A program made the translations under genes and the position numbers. 64,000 nt of DNA, taken from contig LNKV01000016.1 of assembly GCA_001465935.1 (NCBI GenBank), forward strand, positions 124,001 through 188,000, read 5' to 3'. The notes under the pieces are model-generated. The model ran no database searches and was not told the DNA's origin. It saw nothing but the letters and a program-made list of their open reading frames with translations. Source of the stretch: Clarireedia homoeocarpa. Taxonomy: Eukaryota > Ascomycota > Leotiomycetes > Helotiales > Rutstroemiaceae. Shown piece by piece: positions 36,692 to 48,029 of the stretch (position 1 is its first letter; the number at the start of each line of letters is the position of its first letter).

Positions 36692-37567
36692 TTTGACAAG
36701 AAAGAGATTGGAATCTCCAGGTAGAGACTACTGAGTGTATGGATTTTCGTGGAGGCGAGTTGTTTGATCAGGCGTCAATGTATCTCGACGGATGGAGGAC
36801 GCCAGTTTTATATGCGAGCTCACTCACTTGTAGGCTCTGGAGATGCTTATATCATGGAAGCATTCTTGCATTGGGTAAGCTCACACAAGTGCTAAGTCAC
36901 CTTGCAATGGTCTGGCCTCGACAAATCTCACTCCATTCAAGAACGCCGCAGCTGAATTACCAAACGTTGGCTTACGACAAAAGCTCGCGAACGTGGCACA
37001 TAGCATCCTTATACATGAACAATACACTACGCCTTCCGCTACTCCAGGGTAGTGCACCGTTTTTGGACATAGCTTATAATGTTGAAGGATAACAGCGACC
37101 GTTCGATATTACCTCTTAAAGGTGGAAGCGACCGGATACTTCCGAAAGATGCCGTTGATCTGAATCATGCAGTAGTGGCAAGAGTGCATGCAGAAGCTTG
37201 AGATTCACACGTGGGATGGCAGGCAGCCGATTGGGTGTCATTACATAATTTAACGACAAAATCTTTCATCAGCCCGTTCCGAGCTCGAAGATACTAGTAC
37301 CAGTGTAGGACTTAGTGTACGATCAGTGATACGGTGGCTGGTATTGAGGATCATATATGTACGCACGTACGTAGGAATTCGATATCATATACAGATCTGG
37401 TGGATGTAGGTATTCGCCAAGATCAGTAATATTGAGGACATACTGAAATACCGGTTCAAAATCAAGCTAAAATGCCCCCTATTCCTCCATATTACCTAAC
37501 TAGACAAGAGTAGTGAGATATCCCTCAAACAAGCTCGTATTCCAGTAGGTCGTCGTTGACTTATTAG
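36692..37567. other. Intergenic region upstream of the tyrosinase
   Basis: Promoter side of the leftward tyrosinase gene. Open frames of about 117 codons exist but match no family. The right end abuts the target duplication of the solo LTR. Confidence 0.5.
36806..36812 (-). promoter_or_regulatory. TATA box of the long tyrosinase gene
   Basis: TATAAAA on the minus strand, about 115 bp ahead of the ATG at 36691. This is a plausible core promoter position; it was identified by motif only. Confidence 0.45.
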
Positions 37568-37572
37568 CTTAT

Positions 37573-37909
37573 TGTTGGAGATAAGTGCGGGAAATAGGGT
37601 TGTCATGGCGTAGTGGGTCACTAAAAAATAGTGTCTTCGTATAGTGATACATACGCCCCACTATGATCACTAAAAAATAGTGAACACCCCCTATGATATC
37701 GGCCGCACAGGCTGTAAGGGCCAAAGCTATAGGGCTATGGCACCCGTAACAGGAGCCTGAAAAGCACTTATATAAGGAGTCCTTTCCACTGTAGATAGCT
37801 CAGTAGATGTACAGAACAGCAGTCCAATTCATTAAGTTATCATTACTTTTAAGTCCCTTCAAGCATACAGGCACCATTTCACACGTGTCAACCTGCTGTA
37901 ACCGCAACA
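37573..37909. mobile_element. Solo LTR of a retrotransposon with 5-bp target duplication
   Basis: A 337-bp unit begins TGTTGG and ends CCGCAACA (TGTTG/CAACA termini). It is bounded by a perfect 5-bp direct repeat CTTAT at 37568-37572 and 37910-37914. Inside are a TATATAAGG promoter-like box at 37770-37778 and two copies of the small palindrome CACTAAAAAATAGTG. No internal retrotransposon sequence or second LTR is next to it, so it is a solo LTR left by recombination. Copia or gypsy origin is not determinable. Confidence 0.85.
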
Positions 37910-37914
37910 CTTAT

Positions 37915-39690
37915 ATTCATCTATGACTTTAAACATTCTAGCTTCTCAACTGTTACTAGTGCCAATCGATTACGTCGATCTGAGAGAGGTATCCTGGTAC
38001 TAGAAAAGAGATATTTGCAACTTGCAGAGGTGCTAGGAATATAGAGTAAATCTAGTACTATCTCGGAGAAGTTAGGGAAAAGTATCTATTAGTGTAAAAC
38101 TCCAAAAGTGACGCCACTTCTAGAGAAGTGACAATTTTGGCTTATAAATCTCACAATTAGCTTGATTTTTTCTACTATACACGAATATCCTTGATTGGAC
38201 CTATAGGAGAAATAGCCAGGTAGGTTGTATACTCTTCACGGAACTAGCCCTGTATATGCTCTCCCTACCATTTCAACTATAAAGAATTCAGTACTTCAAT
38301 ATGTAGGTAATATTAGTAGTATCAGGATCTATATTAAATACGATTAGTGATATGGAATCCAATACTGATCACTAGGAATATATCTTCAATAAGACATACA
38401 TATCACTATAGTAGGGCGTATACAAAATACTGAAAATACTATGTCCTACACTGACTAGTACAGCCTCGCCTTTACTCCTTTGGTACATACGAGCACAGCC
38501 CTGATTAAGAAGCATCATAGAATATGAGTTTGTACAATACACTCACCGACATCGACCAACATAAAGCGGTGTTGTGCGGCGTGCACTTTGCCCCTGCTGC
38601 AATCCTTGACACCTGGTTATACAATGGAAAGAGGTTTATTGAAAGTGTAAGATTTGACATGTCAGTTGGCAAGGCGGAGGAAATTTGAAGAAGCAAGTCC
38701 ATGCTGACTGTGCAGTGAGATTTTCGAAATCTAGGCCATAAAATAGATGTCACTAAGCAATGCGGCGTTGCTTAAGTTTAGTTGCACGTTCAGGGATCCC
38801 ATGTAGGAGTCTACTACTCGAGCAAGCTTGCAGAGAAAATTTCCACATTCATTAGCGAGGTGAATACAAAATGGCTGAGGTTTTCGACGAGGCGTCGGAT
38901 GACAAGTCTTGCTCTCAATTCGCTAAAAGCAATAAAACACACGAATTCCAAAGCCTGAAATCGCGCCTGCAAAGCTTGTCTCATGTGTAGCGAGAAGTTC
39001 ATGGCGGAGAACTTGATATACGCTGTGGAATTCCTCACATCCTCAGTCACGTAGACTCATCATTAAGATCGTGTAGAGGTCATGTGGGCTGAATTGCGAT
39101 GTGCAACAAATAGTATGAACCTTGCTCTCGTCTTTGGGGCTGAATAGCAGGGAATCATATACGCCTCATCTTGTGCCCCGTGCCTTCTAGTCACCAGGAG
39201 ACTGGAGGGACATTAAAAACTAATTGACAGATATTGGGGGCGAACATAATGTATCAAAGGTTTTGATAGGACGGCATGAAGTAATGCCGAGCAAATGGAA
39301 TGCTTCGGGCCATGTCAAAAGATCTGCTAGTTGACCAAGACGTACCAGTAATCAAGTAATCAATTATCTCGGCCCATGAAAGACATTTCTCTGGTAAACT
39401 GGTAAGCGTAGTGCACTCTCCATGATGAGAATATCTCACACCGAACCAGCCAATACCTAACCATGAACTGACTCTGCGCAGATGGCCAGCCGTGGTACAT
39501 ACTCTCTTTGCAGGCAACACTGCTGCTTCTATGGAAGAAGGCGGCCATAAGTATTTCATGCTACCATGCTGGCCCACTAGCCTCGGAGATTCAGAGGCTC
39601 TTGTCTTAAAAGATAGGATTAGCTAAGAAACCCTCATTTGAGTTCATAACAGGGCCATGTTTACCACTGGTAGTGACTTCGAAATGATAC
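37915..39690. other. Transposon debris and gene-free sequence left of TIP41
   Basis: The left half (to about 38480) is AT-rich, stop-riddled and repeat-bearing, including the 51-bp palindrome at 38096-38146 that recurs near 60.2 kb. The right half (38500-39690) has ordinary composition but only short frames with no family match. It may include the TIP41 3' flank. Confidence 0.5.
38096..38146 (+). repeat. 51-bp imperfect palindrome, copy 1
   Basis: Contains CCACTTCTAGAGAAGTGAC in the centre, with CCAAAA and TTTTGG outer arms, so it can fold on itself. The reverse complement of 60170-60220 matches it at 49 of 51 positions. Probably a terminal or fold-back piece of a transposon family. Confidence 0.85.
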
Positions 39691-40621
39691 TCAAGGGAGG
39701 CTTAGATTTTCAATGGTGTGCATCGTCTCTGGAACTAGATGTGCGATCTGGTTTGGATCACGCATTGCAATAGTGAGGTCATCAGGTAATTTGCCAGAGA
39801 TGAGGACATTCTCCTATATGTCAGAAAATATAGAATTTGGTTGAGAAGGTGGTCGAACTAACCTTCTTCACGTTATCAAATGTATCTTCTCTTTCAGTAT
39901 AATCCCTGATAACATTATTCGTGTTGAAGTCAACATATATCCTGGTATCCCTGATTCTCACAAGAACGTTGTCAAGCCTCATAAACAGTCGACATAACAG
40001 TAGCATACGATCAGGCATAACCCTCACTTTGCACGAGAAGACGGAAATGCCATTATCGTCCAACTCGCTTTCGTACAGGACAACTTCTTCAAAGAAGAGA
40101 ATCGGATCTGGACGTTTGAGGAGAGCAATAGGGATAGGTTCGGCGTTTTCTGTGCTGAATAATTTTCCGTTGGTTATCGTGCCCTTGTAATCTGTTGTAT
40201 ACGACCAATCGAATGGCTTGACTATTTCCTTGATGCCTTCGTGAGCCTTTTCCCTGCGAGCTGTTAACTACGTTGCAGGCGTCTTAGAATATGATTCTGA
40301 CCTGCTTCTTGACCATTCTCTGGAGTATGCGACCTGCAGCATGTTCTTGTCCGTTTTGTCTACACGGTCCAGGGCATCATATGCGTTAAACTCCATTCGC
40401 CAACCACTTGCTAGATGCTCGATTGCAACTAGATTGTCACCAAAAATCATCTCGGGAACTGGTATACCAAGTTTATGGGACATTTCATCTATCGGGCCCG
40501 ACTTGGAGATCGGTAGCTTGCGAGCGCTAATCTTGAAGCCTTTTTGGACATGCGATACAGTGGCCATATCTGCCGCATTAGGTTTCGGGAATGGCTCGTC
40601 AATGGGACCGTTGAATGCCAT
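39691..40621 (-). CDS. TIP41: TIP41-like regulator of PP2A/TOR signalling
   Basis: Cytosolic protein that binds Tap42/PP2A-type phosphatases and modulates TOR signalling. Exons are 40621-40302, 40253-39863 and 39813-39691 (introns 48 and 49 bp), giving 277 residues. Family hallmarks: GWRMEFNAYDALDRVD, FDWSYTTDYKGT, then PIPIALLKRPDPILFFEEV, ELDDNGISVFSCKVRVMP, LLLLCRLFMRLDNVLVRIRD and IRDYTEREDTFD, in the expected order. The first intron's acceptor is CTCGCAG (not the nearer GTTAACAG), because only that restores SRSREKAHEG. It diverges from the Aurora kinase gene across 456 bp. Confidence 0.95.
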
Positions 40622-41077
40622 GGTAGCAACTTCACCACTTAAGGTTGCGCGAGATGAGTTGTGTGAATTGAGGTCGCAGAGCTACGGCGGTGATTGTCGC
40701 ACGGGTTTGTGAGAGCGCTGCGTGTTAAACGGCAGAATTATCGTACTCGTATGGTTCGTCAACGTACGAAGCACTGGAGAATTATCTGGTGGTGGGGCAC
40801 TTTCGGCGAGGGGAAGCCCGAGCAAACAGTTCGATCAACATCCAATCAAAAACTTCATCCACCGATCGGTTTGAGAGATCGGTTGCCTCGTCAACCCAGC
40901 CTTATTTCCCAAACAATAATCGCACTCCGATCTCCTCCATAAGTATCCTTCAAGAACACAAACTCGGTTTGAATTTCTTTACACCTTGGATTTACTAACC
41001 TCACAGCTCAATAATAACACCTGGATATCTCGAATCTTTATCAACAATCTCTGCCGTCTTGTCTTTTATAAGTCGCC
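40622..41077. promoter_or_regulatory. Divergent promoter region TIP41 / Aurora kinase
   Basis: 456 bp shared between two oppositely transcribed genes. No TATA box is obvious. Confidence 0.45.
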
Positions 41078-42398
41078 ATGGCTACTCACGCGCTGGAAAC
41101 ACGCTTCGAGCGGATGTCAGTCAATGACGAGAATGATCCAGGGGAAGGCAAGAAATACAAGAGCAAAGTAAGTCAAACTTCGTTTCATAAAGATATTTCA
41201 ATGCTAACTTAGTACAGATCGCAACGACCGCGCCTTCATCGAGTACACAGCTATCTCAGAATGCGAATCGAGCAAACCTTCTCAAGATTGCATTACAGAA
41301 CCAGAATACGAACACGGTCACCACGGTCACAGTTCCTTCACAAGCGCAATGGCGAGGCTCAGAATTACAGTCTGGTCCTGCATCACCATCGCGGAAACCA
41401 GTCGCCTCCTCTCGAGAATCCGAACAGCTTGTCAAACCCGAACGTAAATCGAATCCCATGTACCAAGAACCTGCTCCGATCAAGCAATTTCATTTGGGGA
41501 TGTTTGAGATTGGCAGCCCTCTAGGAAAGGGCAAATTCGGACGCGTATATCTCGCAAGAGAACGGAGCAGTGGATTTGTTTGCGCCTTAAAAGTTCTACA
41601 TAAAAACGAACTGCAGAAAGGCAAGGTGGAAAAGCAGGTCAGACGAGAAATCGAAATTCAAAGCAACTTGCGACACCCAAACATCCTTCAACTCTACGGC
41701 CACTTCCACGACAGTAAGAGAGTATTTCTTATTCTTGAATTCGCTGGAAAAGGAGAACTTTACAAACATCTCCGCCGAGAAACAAAGTTCCCCGAGTGGA
41801 AGGCGGCTCAATACATTGCGCAAATGGCCGCGGCGTTGAAATATCTTCACAAGAAACATGTCATGCATCGAGACATCAAGCCAGAGAATATTCTCGTTGG
41901 TATCCATGGCGAGCTCAAAATCGCAGATTTCGGCTGGAGCGTTCATGCCCCGAACAGCCGAAGGCAGACCATGTGCGGAACTTTGGACTACCTTCCTCCG
42001 GAGATGTTGAGACCCGGAAGCGACAACTACTACAACGAGAAAGTTGACTTGTGGAGCTTGGGGGTTTTGATGTACGAATTCTTAGTAGGGGAGGCTCCTT
42101 TCGAGGATACCCCAATCATGACACAAAGAAGGATAGCACGATGTGAAATGACGGTGCCAAACTTCGTGTCGGCGGAAGCCAAAGATCTGATCAAGAAGGT
42201 GAGCTATCCCGAGTGATTTACGAGACTTAGCTAACATGTCTGTAGCTCTTGGTTCTGGACCCTGAAAGGAGAATTCCTTTGGAACAAATTCAAAAACATC
42301 CGTGGATCATCAAACATTGTGTGAAAGGTGAGCGAGCTAGCATGCGCGACTCAAAATCGACAGGCAGTAAAGTATCAGTGGAATCCCGTGATGAATGA
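41078..42398 (+). CDS. IPL1: Aurora-type serine/threonine kinase (Ipl1/Ark1)
   Basis: Catalytic subunit of the chromosomal passenger complex, controlling kinetochore attachment and cytokinesis. Exons are 41078-41167, 41218-42198 and 42246-42398 (introns 50 and 47 bp), giving 407 residues. The N-terminal ~130 residues are unstructured. The kinase domain starts FEIGSPLGKGKFGRVYLARE and has ALKVL, HRDIKPENILV (catalytic D249), DFGWSVHAP and the Aurora-specific activation segment RRQTMCGTLDYLPPEML. The domain ends in PERRIPLEQIQKHPWI. Alternative end: the stretch after CVKG contains GTGAGC...CAG that could be a 40-bp intron giving a different, shorter tail; I prefer the unspliced reading because 40 bp is very short. 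Confidence 0.95.
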
Positions 42399-42614
42399 GC
42401 AATGATGTATGATTTGAGTATTTGAGTATTTGGCGTTTGGTGTGGGAGGCTTGGTTGGATTATTCTTGAAGCAAGTTAATTGCATAGGATTGCGGAGTTT
42501 TCATTTTTTTTATATACCTTGTACGCCGGCGCTTATCCTGATATATCCTATATCAAGTACATTAAATCTATCGACTCAATCTTGTTGCTACATTATCATT
42601 TGTTCATGAATGTT

Positions 42615-43420
42615 TCATCTATAAATCTCGTCGAACGGCCGAGTATCTGAATAACAAGAGTCCCAAACCTCGTTGACCACCTTCACAGCTTGAACATCGT
42701 CTTTGCACCACGGTCTAGCGAGCACCGATTGAATCGCTTTCTTGCGGACGCAATTCTGATGCTGTTGCGTAAGTTTCCAGTTATTTTTCACCCAGAATTC
42801 TCTCGTCCACCGACATTCTCCACTTAGACTTGCAGCTCTGATCTAGAACGCAAGAATTAGTACCCTAAGCATAGAAAAATATAAGTGAGAGAGTTGGTAA
42901 CAATCAAACATACCTCTGAGCAAGCAGCATGTTTTAAATCCCCCCAGTCCACCTTCCACCTTAAATGATCCCAAGCATGTACCATCTCATGCGCCATCGT
43001 ATCTTCCACATGATTGCGATTCCTCATCTCATTCGCACAAAGCTGAATCCCATGATCAGGACTGAATCCCCCTCCTTGCCTAACTAGTCTGCCGTCCTCT
43101 CCCCTCCGTGCTGGACACCTCCTACATCGTATGTTCTCTTCATCCAGCTTCCCATTCAGCTCGCGGATGTTCTTCTGCATGAATATTACTGTTGGGGAGT
43201 ATTTCAGATTGTAGTCCCGCCATTTTTCGCATTGCTCGCAGTCTCGTTTTTCGTGCCGGATATAGGCGTTTTCGCGGTAGAGCTCTTGATGTGCGGGGGG
43301 CATTGTGCCTAGTAGAATTGAAAACCAATTGCGCCATCGTGCTGTGGGATCGAAGGGCGGGTCGCTGCCGTTCCCCGACGTTGGAGTCGCCGGAGTTTGA
43401 TTCCCGTCTGTGGATGCCAT
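42615..43420 (-). CDS. ATP23: Mitochondrial inner-membrane protease Atp23 (M76 metallopeptidase)
   Basis: Zinc protease of the intermembrane space; in yeast it processes the Atp6 precursor and assists F0 assembly. Exons are 43420-42914 and 42842-42615 (71-bp intron), giving 244 residues, as expected. The HExxH site is AHEMVHAWDH (H144, E145, H148). Conserved Cys pairs CEQCEKW and CRRCPAR and the SPTVIFMQKNI segment are present, followed by HAACSE|IRAASLSGECRW across the splice and a Cys-containing C-terminus. The ATG at 43420 is chosen; the upstream frame would need a GTG start. It shares a 273-bp divergent promoter with the proline biosynthesis gene PRO1. Confidence 0.95.
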
Positions 43421-43693
43421 TGACAGTAAGGCTCTCAAGGTATTCTGCGCCCTGTATGCACTGAACAGGGCGCGGGCGATCACGTCGCCCGATTGATATG
43501 CAGTTTTAGTGAGGCGGTGACTTTATTCGGCAGAATTCTGCCAAAGCCCTGCGAAATCGCAAGTTGAAAATATGGACATCTCATGCAGACGGTTCCCCAA
43601 ACTTATTTGACAATATTTTGTGCTTCACTACATGTTTATATTTGAAAAGGGCTTGGGAACAGGATTTATTAACACGATATTCTGATAGCGAAA

Positions 43694-45238
43694 ATGAAAG
43701 CCTCAAAACCTTTAACAATTGTCATCAAACTTGGTATGTCTAGTTTTACATCCTCCTCTCGGCTATGGAGAAGCAAATGCTGAGTCACGGGGTATCGCAG
43801 GAACGAGCTCGATCGTGGATGAGAAAACACATGAGCCGTTGTTGAGTATATTGAGTCTCATTGTCGAGACGGCAGTGAAGTTACATAAAGATGGACATAA
43901 AGTCATCATTGTATCATCTGGAGCTATTGGGGTCGGACTAAGGAGGATGGACTTGGACAAGAGACCAAAACATCTTCCTCGAGTGCAGGTATGTAATTTC
44001 CAGTAGTACTATGACAAAAGGTCCAATGTTGATGGAAATATTATAGGCTCTCGCAGCAATTGGACAATGCCGTTTGATAAGTCTATGGGATAGCTTGTTC
44101 ATGCACCTTCAACAACCTGTTGCTCAAATTCTTCTGACGAGAAATGATATAGCGGATGTAAGGCCAGACATTCTATTGCAAGTTTTCCTGCTCACAAGTC
44201 TCAGCGAACGCAATATCGGAATGCCCAGAACACATTACATGAGCTGCTGGAAATGGGTGTGATTCCTATTGTCAATGAGAATGATACCATTGCCGTCAGT
44301 GAAATTAAGTTCGGAGACAATGATACATTATCAGCGATTACAGCAGCAATGCTGCATGCAGATTATCTATTTTTAATGACCGATGTTGATTGTCTGTATG
44401 ACAAAAATCCTCGAACGAATCCCGATGCCAAAGCTATCGAAGTGGTGGAAGATATTGCTGCGTTGCAGGCTGATGGTGAGCTTTCCCTCCTAACTATCGA
44501 ATGTCTTCACAACTAACGATACGCTCAACAGTTTCCAGCGCCGGATCGAGTCTAGGAACCGGCGGCATGTCAACTAAGATCGTCGCTGCCCGGCTCGCCA
44601 CCTCCGCCGGCGTCACAACCGTCATTACACGCTCCTCCAACCCTGGAAATATCGCAAATATAGTTCGCTATCTGCAGTCCCTCAAAGCCGCTTCATCAGG
44701 CAACAAGCTCATCAATCCTACTTCACCCTCAAACGCCACCGAATCACTCACACGCTCTAGCTCCGCTCTCTCCATCACCGCTACTGCCTCAACCCCCGTT
44801 GAGGCACCCCTTCATACCAGATTCATCCCATCCCACCAACCCATCCGCGACCGCTACTTCTGGCTCCTGCACGGACTTTCCCCGCATGGAACCCTCTACA
44901 TAGACGCTGGAGCGCACCGCGCTCTAGCTGCCAAAGCCGGTCTCCTCCCCGTCGGCATAGTAGACGTAGAAGGGAACTTTGCGCAGCAAGAAGCCGTGAG
45001 GCTCGTAGTCGTCGATCGACCCATCTCTCCAGATGTGAAGATTGCAGAGGGCAGCGGCCTCGAGGTTGGAAGGGCATTGGTGAATTACAGCGCGGCGGAA
45101 ATAGCTAGGATTAAGGGGGTTAGGAGTACAGAGATTCATGGGTTGTTGGGGTATGCGGATAGTGAGTATGTGGCTTTGAGGGAGAATATAAGCTTTTTTG
45201 AGAGAGGGAGCGGAAGTGTGACGCCGGTTACTGGGTGA
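43694..45238 (+). CDS. PRO1: Glutamate 5-kinase (proline biosynthesis)
   Basis: Phosphorylates L-glutamate, the first and usually feedback-controlled step of proline synthesis, in the cytosol. Five exons: 43694-43733, 43801-43988, 44047-44157, 44205-44475 and 44532-45238, giving 438 residues (yeast 428). The amino-acid-kinase domain shows TIVIKLGTSSI, VIIVSSGAIGVGL, LISLWDSLFMHLQQPVAQIL, the VIPIVNENDTIAV loop, KFGDNDTLSA and GTGGMSTKI. A C-terminal PUA domain follows (GTLYIDAGAHRALAAKAGLL to VGRALVNYSAAE). A Ser/Thr-rich insertion sits between the two domains. The first exon encodes only 13 residues. Confidence 0.95.
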
Positions 45239-45662
45239 TGGGGATCGCCTTTTCGAGTTTGAATTTGGAATGGGCTGGATGAATGGAATGTATTTGAGGG
45301 ACAGGGATATGATTCATGTTGGGATACAAGATTAGCGATCTCAATGTCCTAGATCTGAAGATTGTAATGCTTGGTCATGGCGAATAAGATGCTATTTCTA
45401 TGATGTAATGGACTTGAGATAAGTGTTTGACATGAGTTCAATTACGAATATGCTCTATGCCCACCAGTCTGCACATAATCGGCTTCCCATTATAATCCAC
45501 GCCCCATCAACTACCAGGATGTTCAGTGGAGCGAGGCATGTTCCCTGAAACGCCACCGGATATAATTCAGAGACTAGCAAAAATTAGTACAATAGTATAT
45601 CTATTATCTGAACATCTAAACCGCCAGATCCCGCCCTGGTCCCCACAGTACATAAACCGCCC
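45239..45662. other. Convergent 3' spacer PRO1 / P450
   Basis: About 424 bp between the stop codons of two convergent genes. Nothing else is recognised. Confidence 0.5.
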
Positions 45663-47570
45663 TCACCCCTCCCTATCAGCCACAACCAAAACCCTCACCC
45701 CCTTACTATCCGGTGCCGGTTGCGTAACGAAATTAAGGCTATAAACATCCACATCCCTTCTCGTTGTCTCAAAGAGCTGGAAGTCAAACCGCTTGATCAC
45801 CAGAGCCGTCGCTAGGTATAACTCTGCGTATGCCAGACTTATTTCAACGTCAGCTTTACTCGAGCTTGAAGGAAGGAAATGTGAGAAGACCGAGAGGAAG
45901 AGGGGAGGATCTTACTTCATGCCTACACAAGATCGCGAGCCTTTGCTGAAGGGTACAAAGTACTTCTCTAGTCTGTGCTCGGGATCTGAGGGCGATTGCA
46001 GCCAGCGCGTGGGATCGAATTTTAGAGGGGAGGGGAAGAGAACCGGGGAGTGGTGGATGAAGATGCTGGACATGCCTACGGGTGTCTTTTGTGGTTAAAT
46101 GTTAGTATTTTTGGAGAGAGGATGGGAAGACTGGCGTAACACATACCCCAGCAGGAATTGTCCATTTTTTGAATTTCAGATCTTCGGTAGGTGAGACCCT
46201 GGGAAAGCGAATCGCGGCCACGGTTGCTATCCGCAATGCTTCGGTGACGCAGCCAGACTATTTTGTGCATCTATTAGTATTTTGCCTCATCACATAATAG
46301 ATGTAACATGAGGAAATCATGAATGACGCACAAGAAAGGGCAGTTGCTCCAACTTTCCCCAAGTAATATCTCCTTCGACACCACTAATCTCCTCTTTCAA
46401 CCTCAGCACCATCTCTGGATTATCAAGCAGATGGTAGAACAACACAGAGAGTGTTTGAGCCGTGGTTTCGCTTCCAGCTCCAATCAAGATATTTCCTTCG
46501 TCGGCTAAGCGATTCAACGCCTTCTCTTTGGGTGGGAGATCACTGTCTCGGATCGTGTGAAATATGGTGTCTTGTCGTGCAGAGCCAGCGTCTTCGTGGC
46601 GCAGAACTCGCCCTACTTTGTTTTTCGAGTTCTATTGCAATGAGTATGGTTTGATATTCTGGAAACTAGATCAGGAGAACAGAATGGAAACTAACCCTAT
46701 GATGTCTCAATACCGGGCCAGCTATACTATCCGGCAGTAAATCCATCACCCTGAGCAACCACGGAAAGTGCATGAAGAGTGTTGCTTTTATCATGATAGC
46801 CTCCAAAGTATGGTACCACTCATTAGCGACCTTTTGGTCGGCCAAAGCACCGAAGGGCTCTCCGTAGCAGTAATCAGAGATGATATCTAGAGTTAGAGCA
46901 GAAAATGTAATACGTAGGTTGACTGGCGTCTTGGAGAGCATATGAGCGTGGAAGATATCCGACAGTTGCGAGACTTTGGCTTTTATCATCGGCTCGATGG
47001 CTGTAATTGATCGATTCGAAAAGAAATGGCTTATGGCAGACCGACGAAGTCGATGGAGGTCGTGCGGGATCGTTTCAAAAATACTTCCTGGTGAGCCGCC
47101 GCCGGCCACGAACCAGGGATACCTGTTCTTGAATGAGAATGCTCTCCTTCTTAGGGCCTCAAAACCTTCACTCAGGCTGGAGGTGTAATGCGACGTCAAA
47201 GTCGAGCACTTACTTCTCACGCTTCTTCCCGCTTCCAGCATACAACTCATCGTAGTAATCTGGATCATCAATATGAAGTTCCCATGGATTAATGCGTACG
47301 ATCGGTCCTTGAAACACTTCGTTAGCTCCAGCTCATTGCTCTCTTAATACTACAAGTACCATATTTCTCATGCATCTTCTTGATCTCGAAGGCGTATTTC
47401 CCATTGAGGACAATATCATAGTAGAATTCGTACCATAGTGTCAAGGCCGCCAGCTTCGAGCCAGGAAACCTAGCAATTGGAGACAAGTAAAGACGATAGA
47501 TGACTCCATAAATCGTCCATACCGCCAGTGACAGGAGAGCTAAGATCCCGATATACAGAAGAACGGCCAT
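45663..47570 (-). CDS. Cytochrome P450 monooxygenase
   Basis: Membrane-anchored heme monooxygenase. Seven exons are in phase: 47570-47360, 47307-47214, 47122-46696, 46631-46332, 46257-46147, 46085-45916 and 45837-45663, giving 495 residues, normal for the family. The N-terminus MAVLLYIGILALLSLAVWTI is an ER signal anchor, followed by the proline hinge LSPIARFPG. The I-helix is EGNILIGAGSETTAQTLS, ExxR is EALR, the PERF-type segment is FDPTRWL and the heme-binding loop is PFSKGSRSCVGMNLAYAEL with Cys434. Exon 3 must begin at GTATCCC (acceptor GAACAG) to restore KREKYPWFVAGGG. A TATATAT stretch lies about 80 bp upstream of the ATG. I cannot assign a CYP family or substrate; no clear biosynthetic cluster surrounds it. 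Confidence 0.92.
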
Positions 47571-48029
47571 GGCGAAATCGGATGAAGAACGACAAAGCTG
47601 TATAGACACCTCCTCAAATTCATTACAGAAGGAAAGGAGGATGGGAAATATATACTTAAATGCACCGGGTAAATAATCCGATGAAGGGGGTCACGCTGAC
47701 GACAGCCAACCTTTAACTAATATAGCAATTGCGCTACCCAATCACTCTTTGGCAAATCTGGATCTGTCAGATTTCCATGCAATGTCACATAATCGTCATC
47801 ACGGAGACATGTTCCTTTTTTGTATAATGCCCCGTACTTAACAGTACAGTACATACGGATTTGTAATGTGAAAAACTGGTCTGCTGGCACAGCCGGCAAA
47901 GAAAATAGCCATGGGTTTTGTGATAGCCTATGGTGCGGGGTCGGAATGCACAAAAAGAACAGTTTAGGGGTTGAAGAAAAGGCGAAGCAATTGCCGCGAG
48001 TACAGTACTGTACTAGGCAACAAGTTTAA
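47571..48029. other. Upstream region of the P450 up to the Tc1-like relic
   Basis: Promoter side of the P450 gene. The motif ACAGTACAGTAC recurs (about 47841 and 48002). No gene is recognised. Confidence 0.45.

Noticed and set aside
38505..39577. Leftward frames of 78-107 codons that might be a gene left of TIP41
   Set aside because: They do not join into a recognisable protein and show no conserved motif.
42330..42369. Possible 40-bp third intron at the 3' end of the Aurora kinase gene
   Set aside because: It is shorter than every other intron I accept here, and both readings leave the kinase domain unchanged.
43421..43483. Upstream extension of ATP23 from a GTG codon
   Set aside because: It has no ATG start; the ATG at 43420 gives a family-length protein.
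47571..47609. Upstream extension of the P450 frame from a GTG codon
   Set aside because: The ATG at 47570 begins directly with the signal-anchor helix, and non-ATG starts are not expected.
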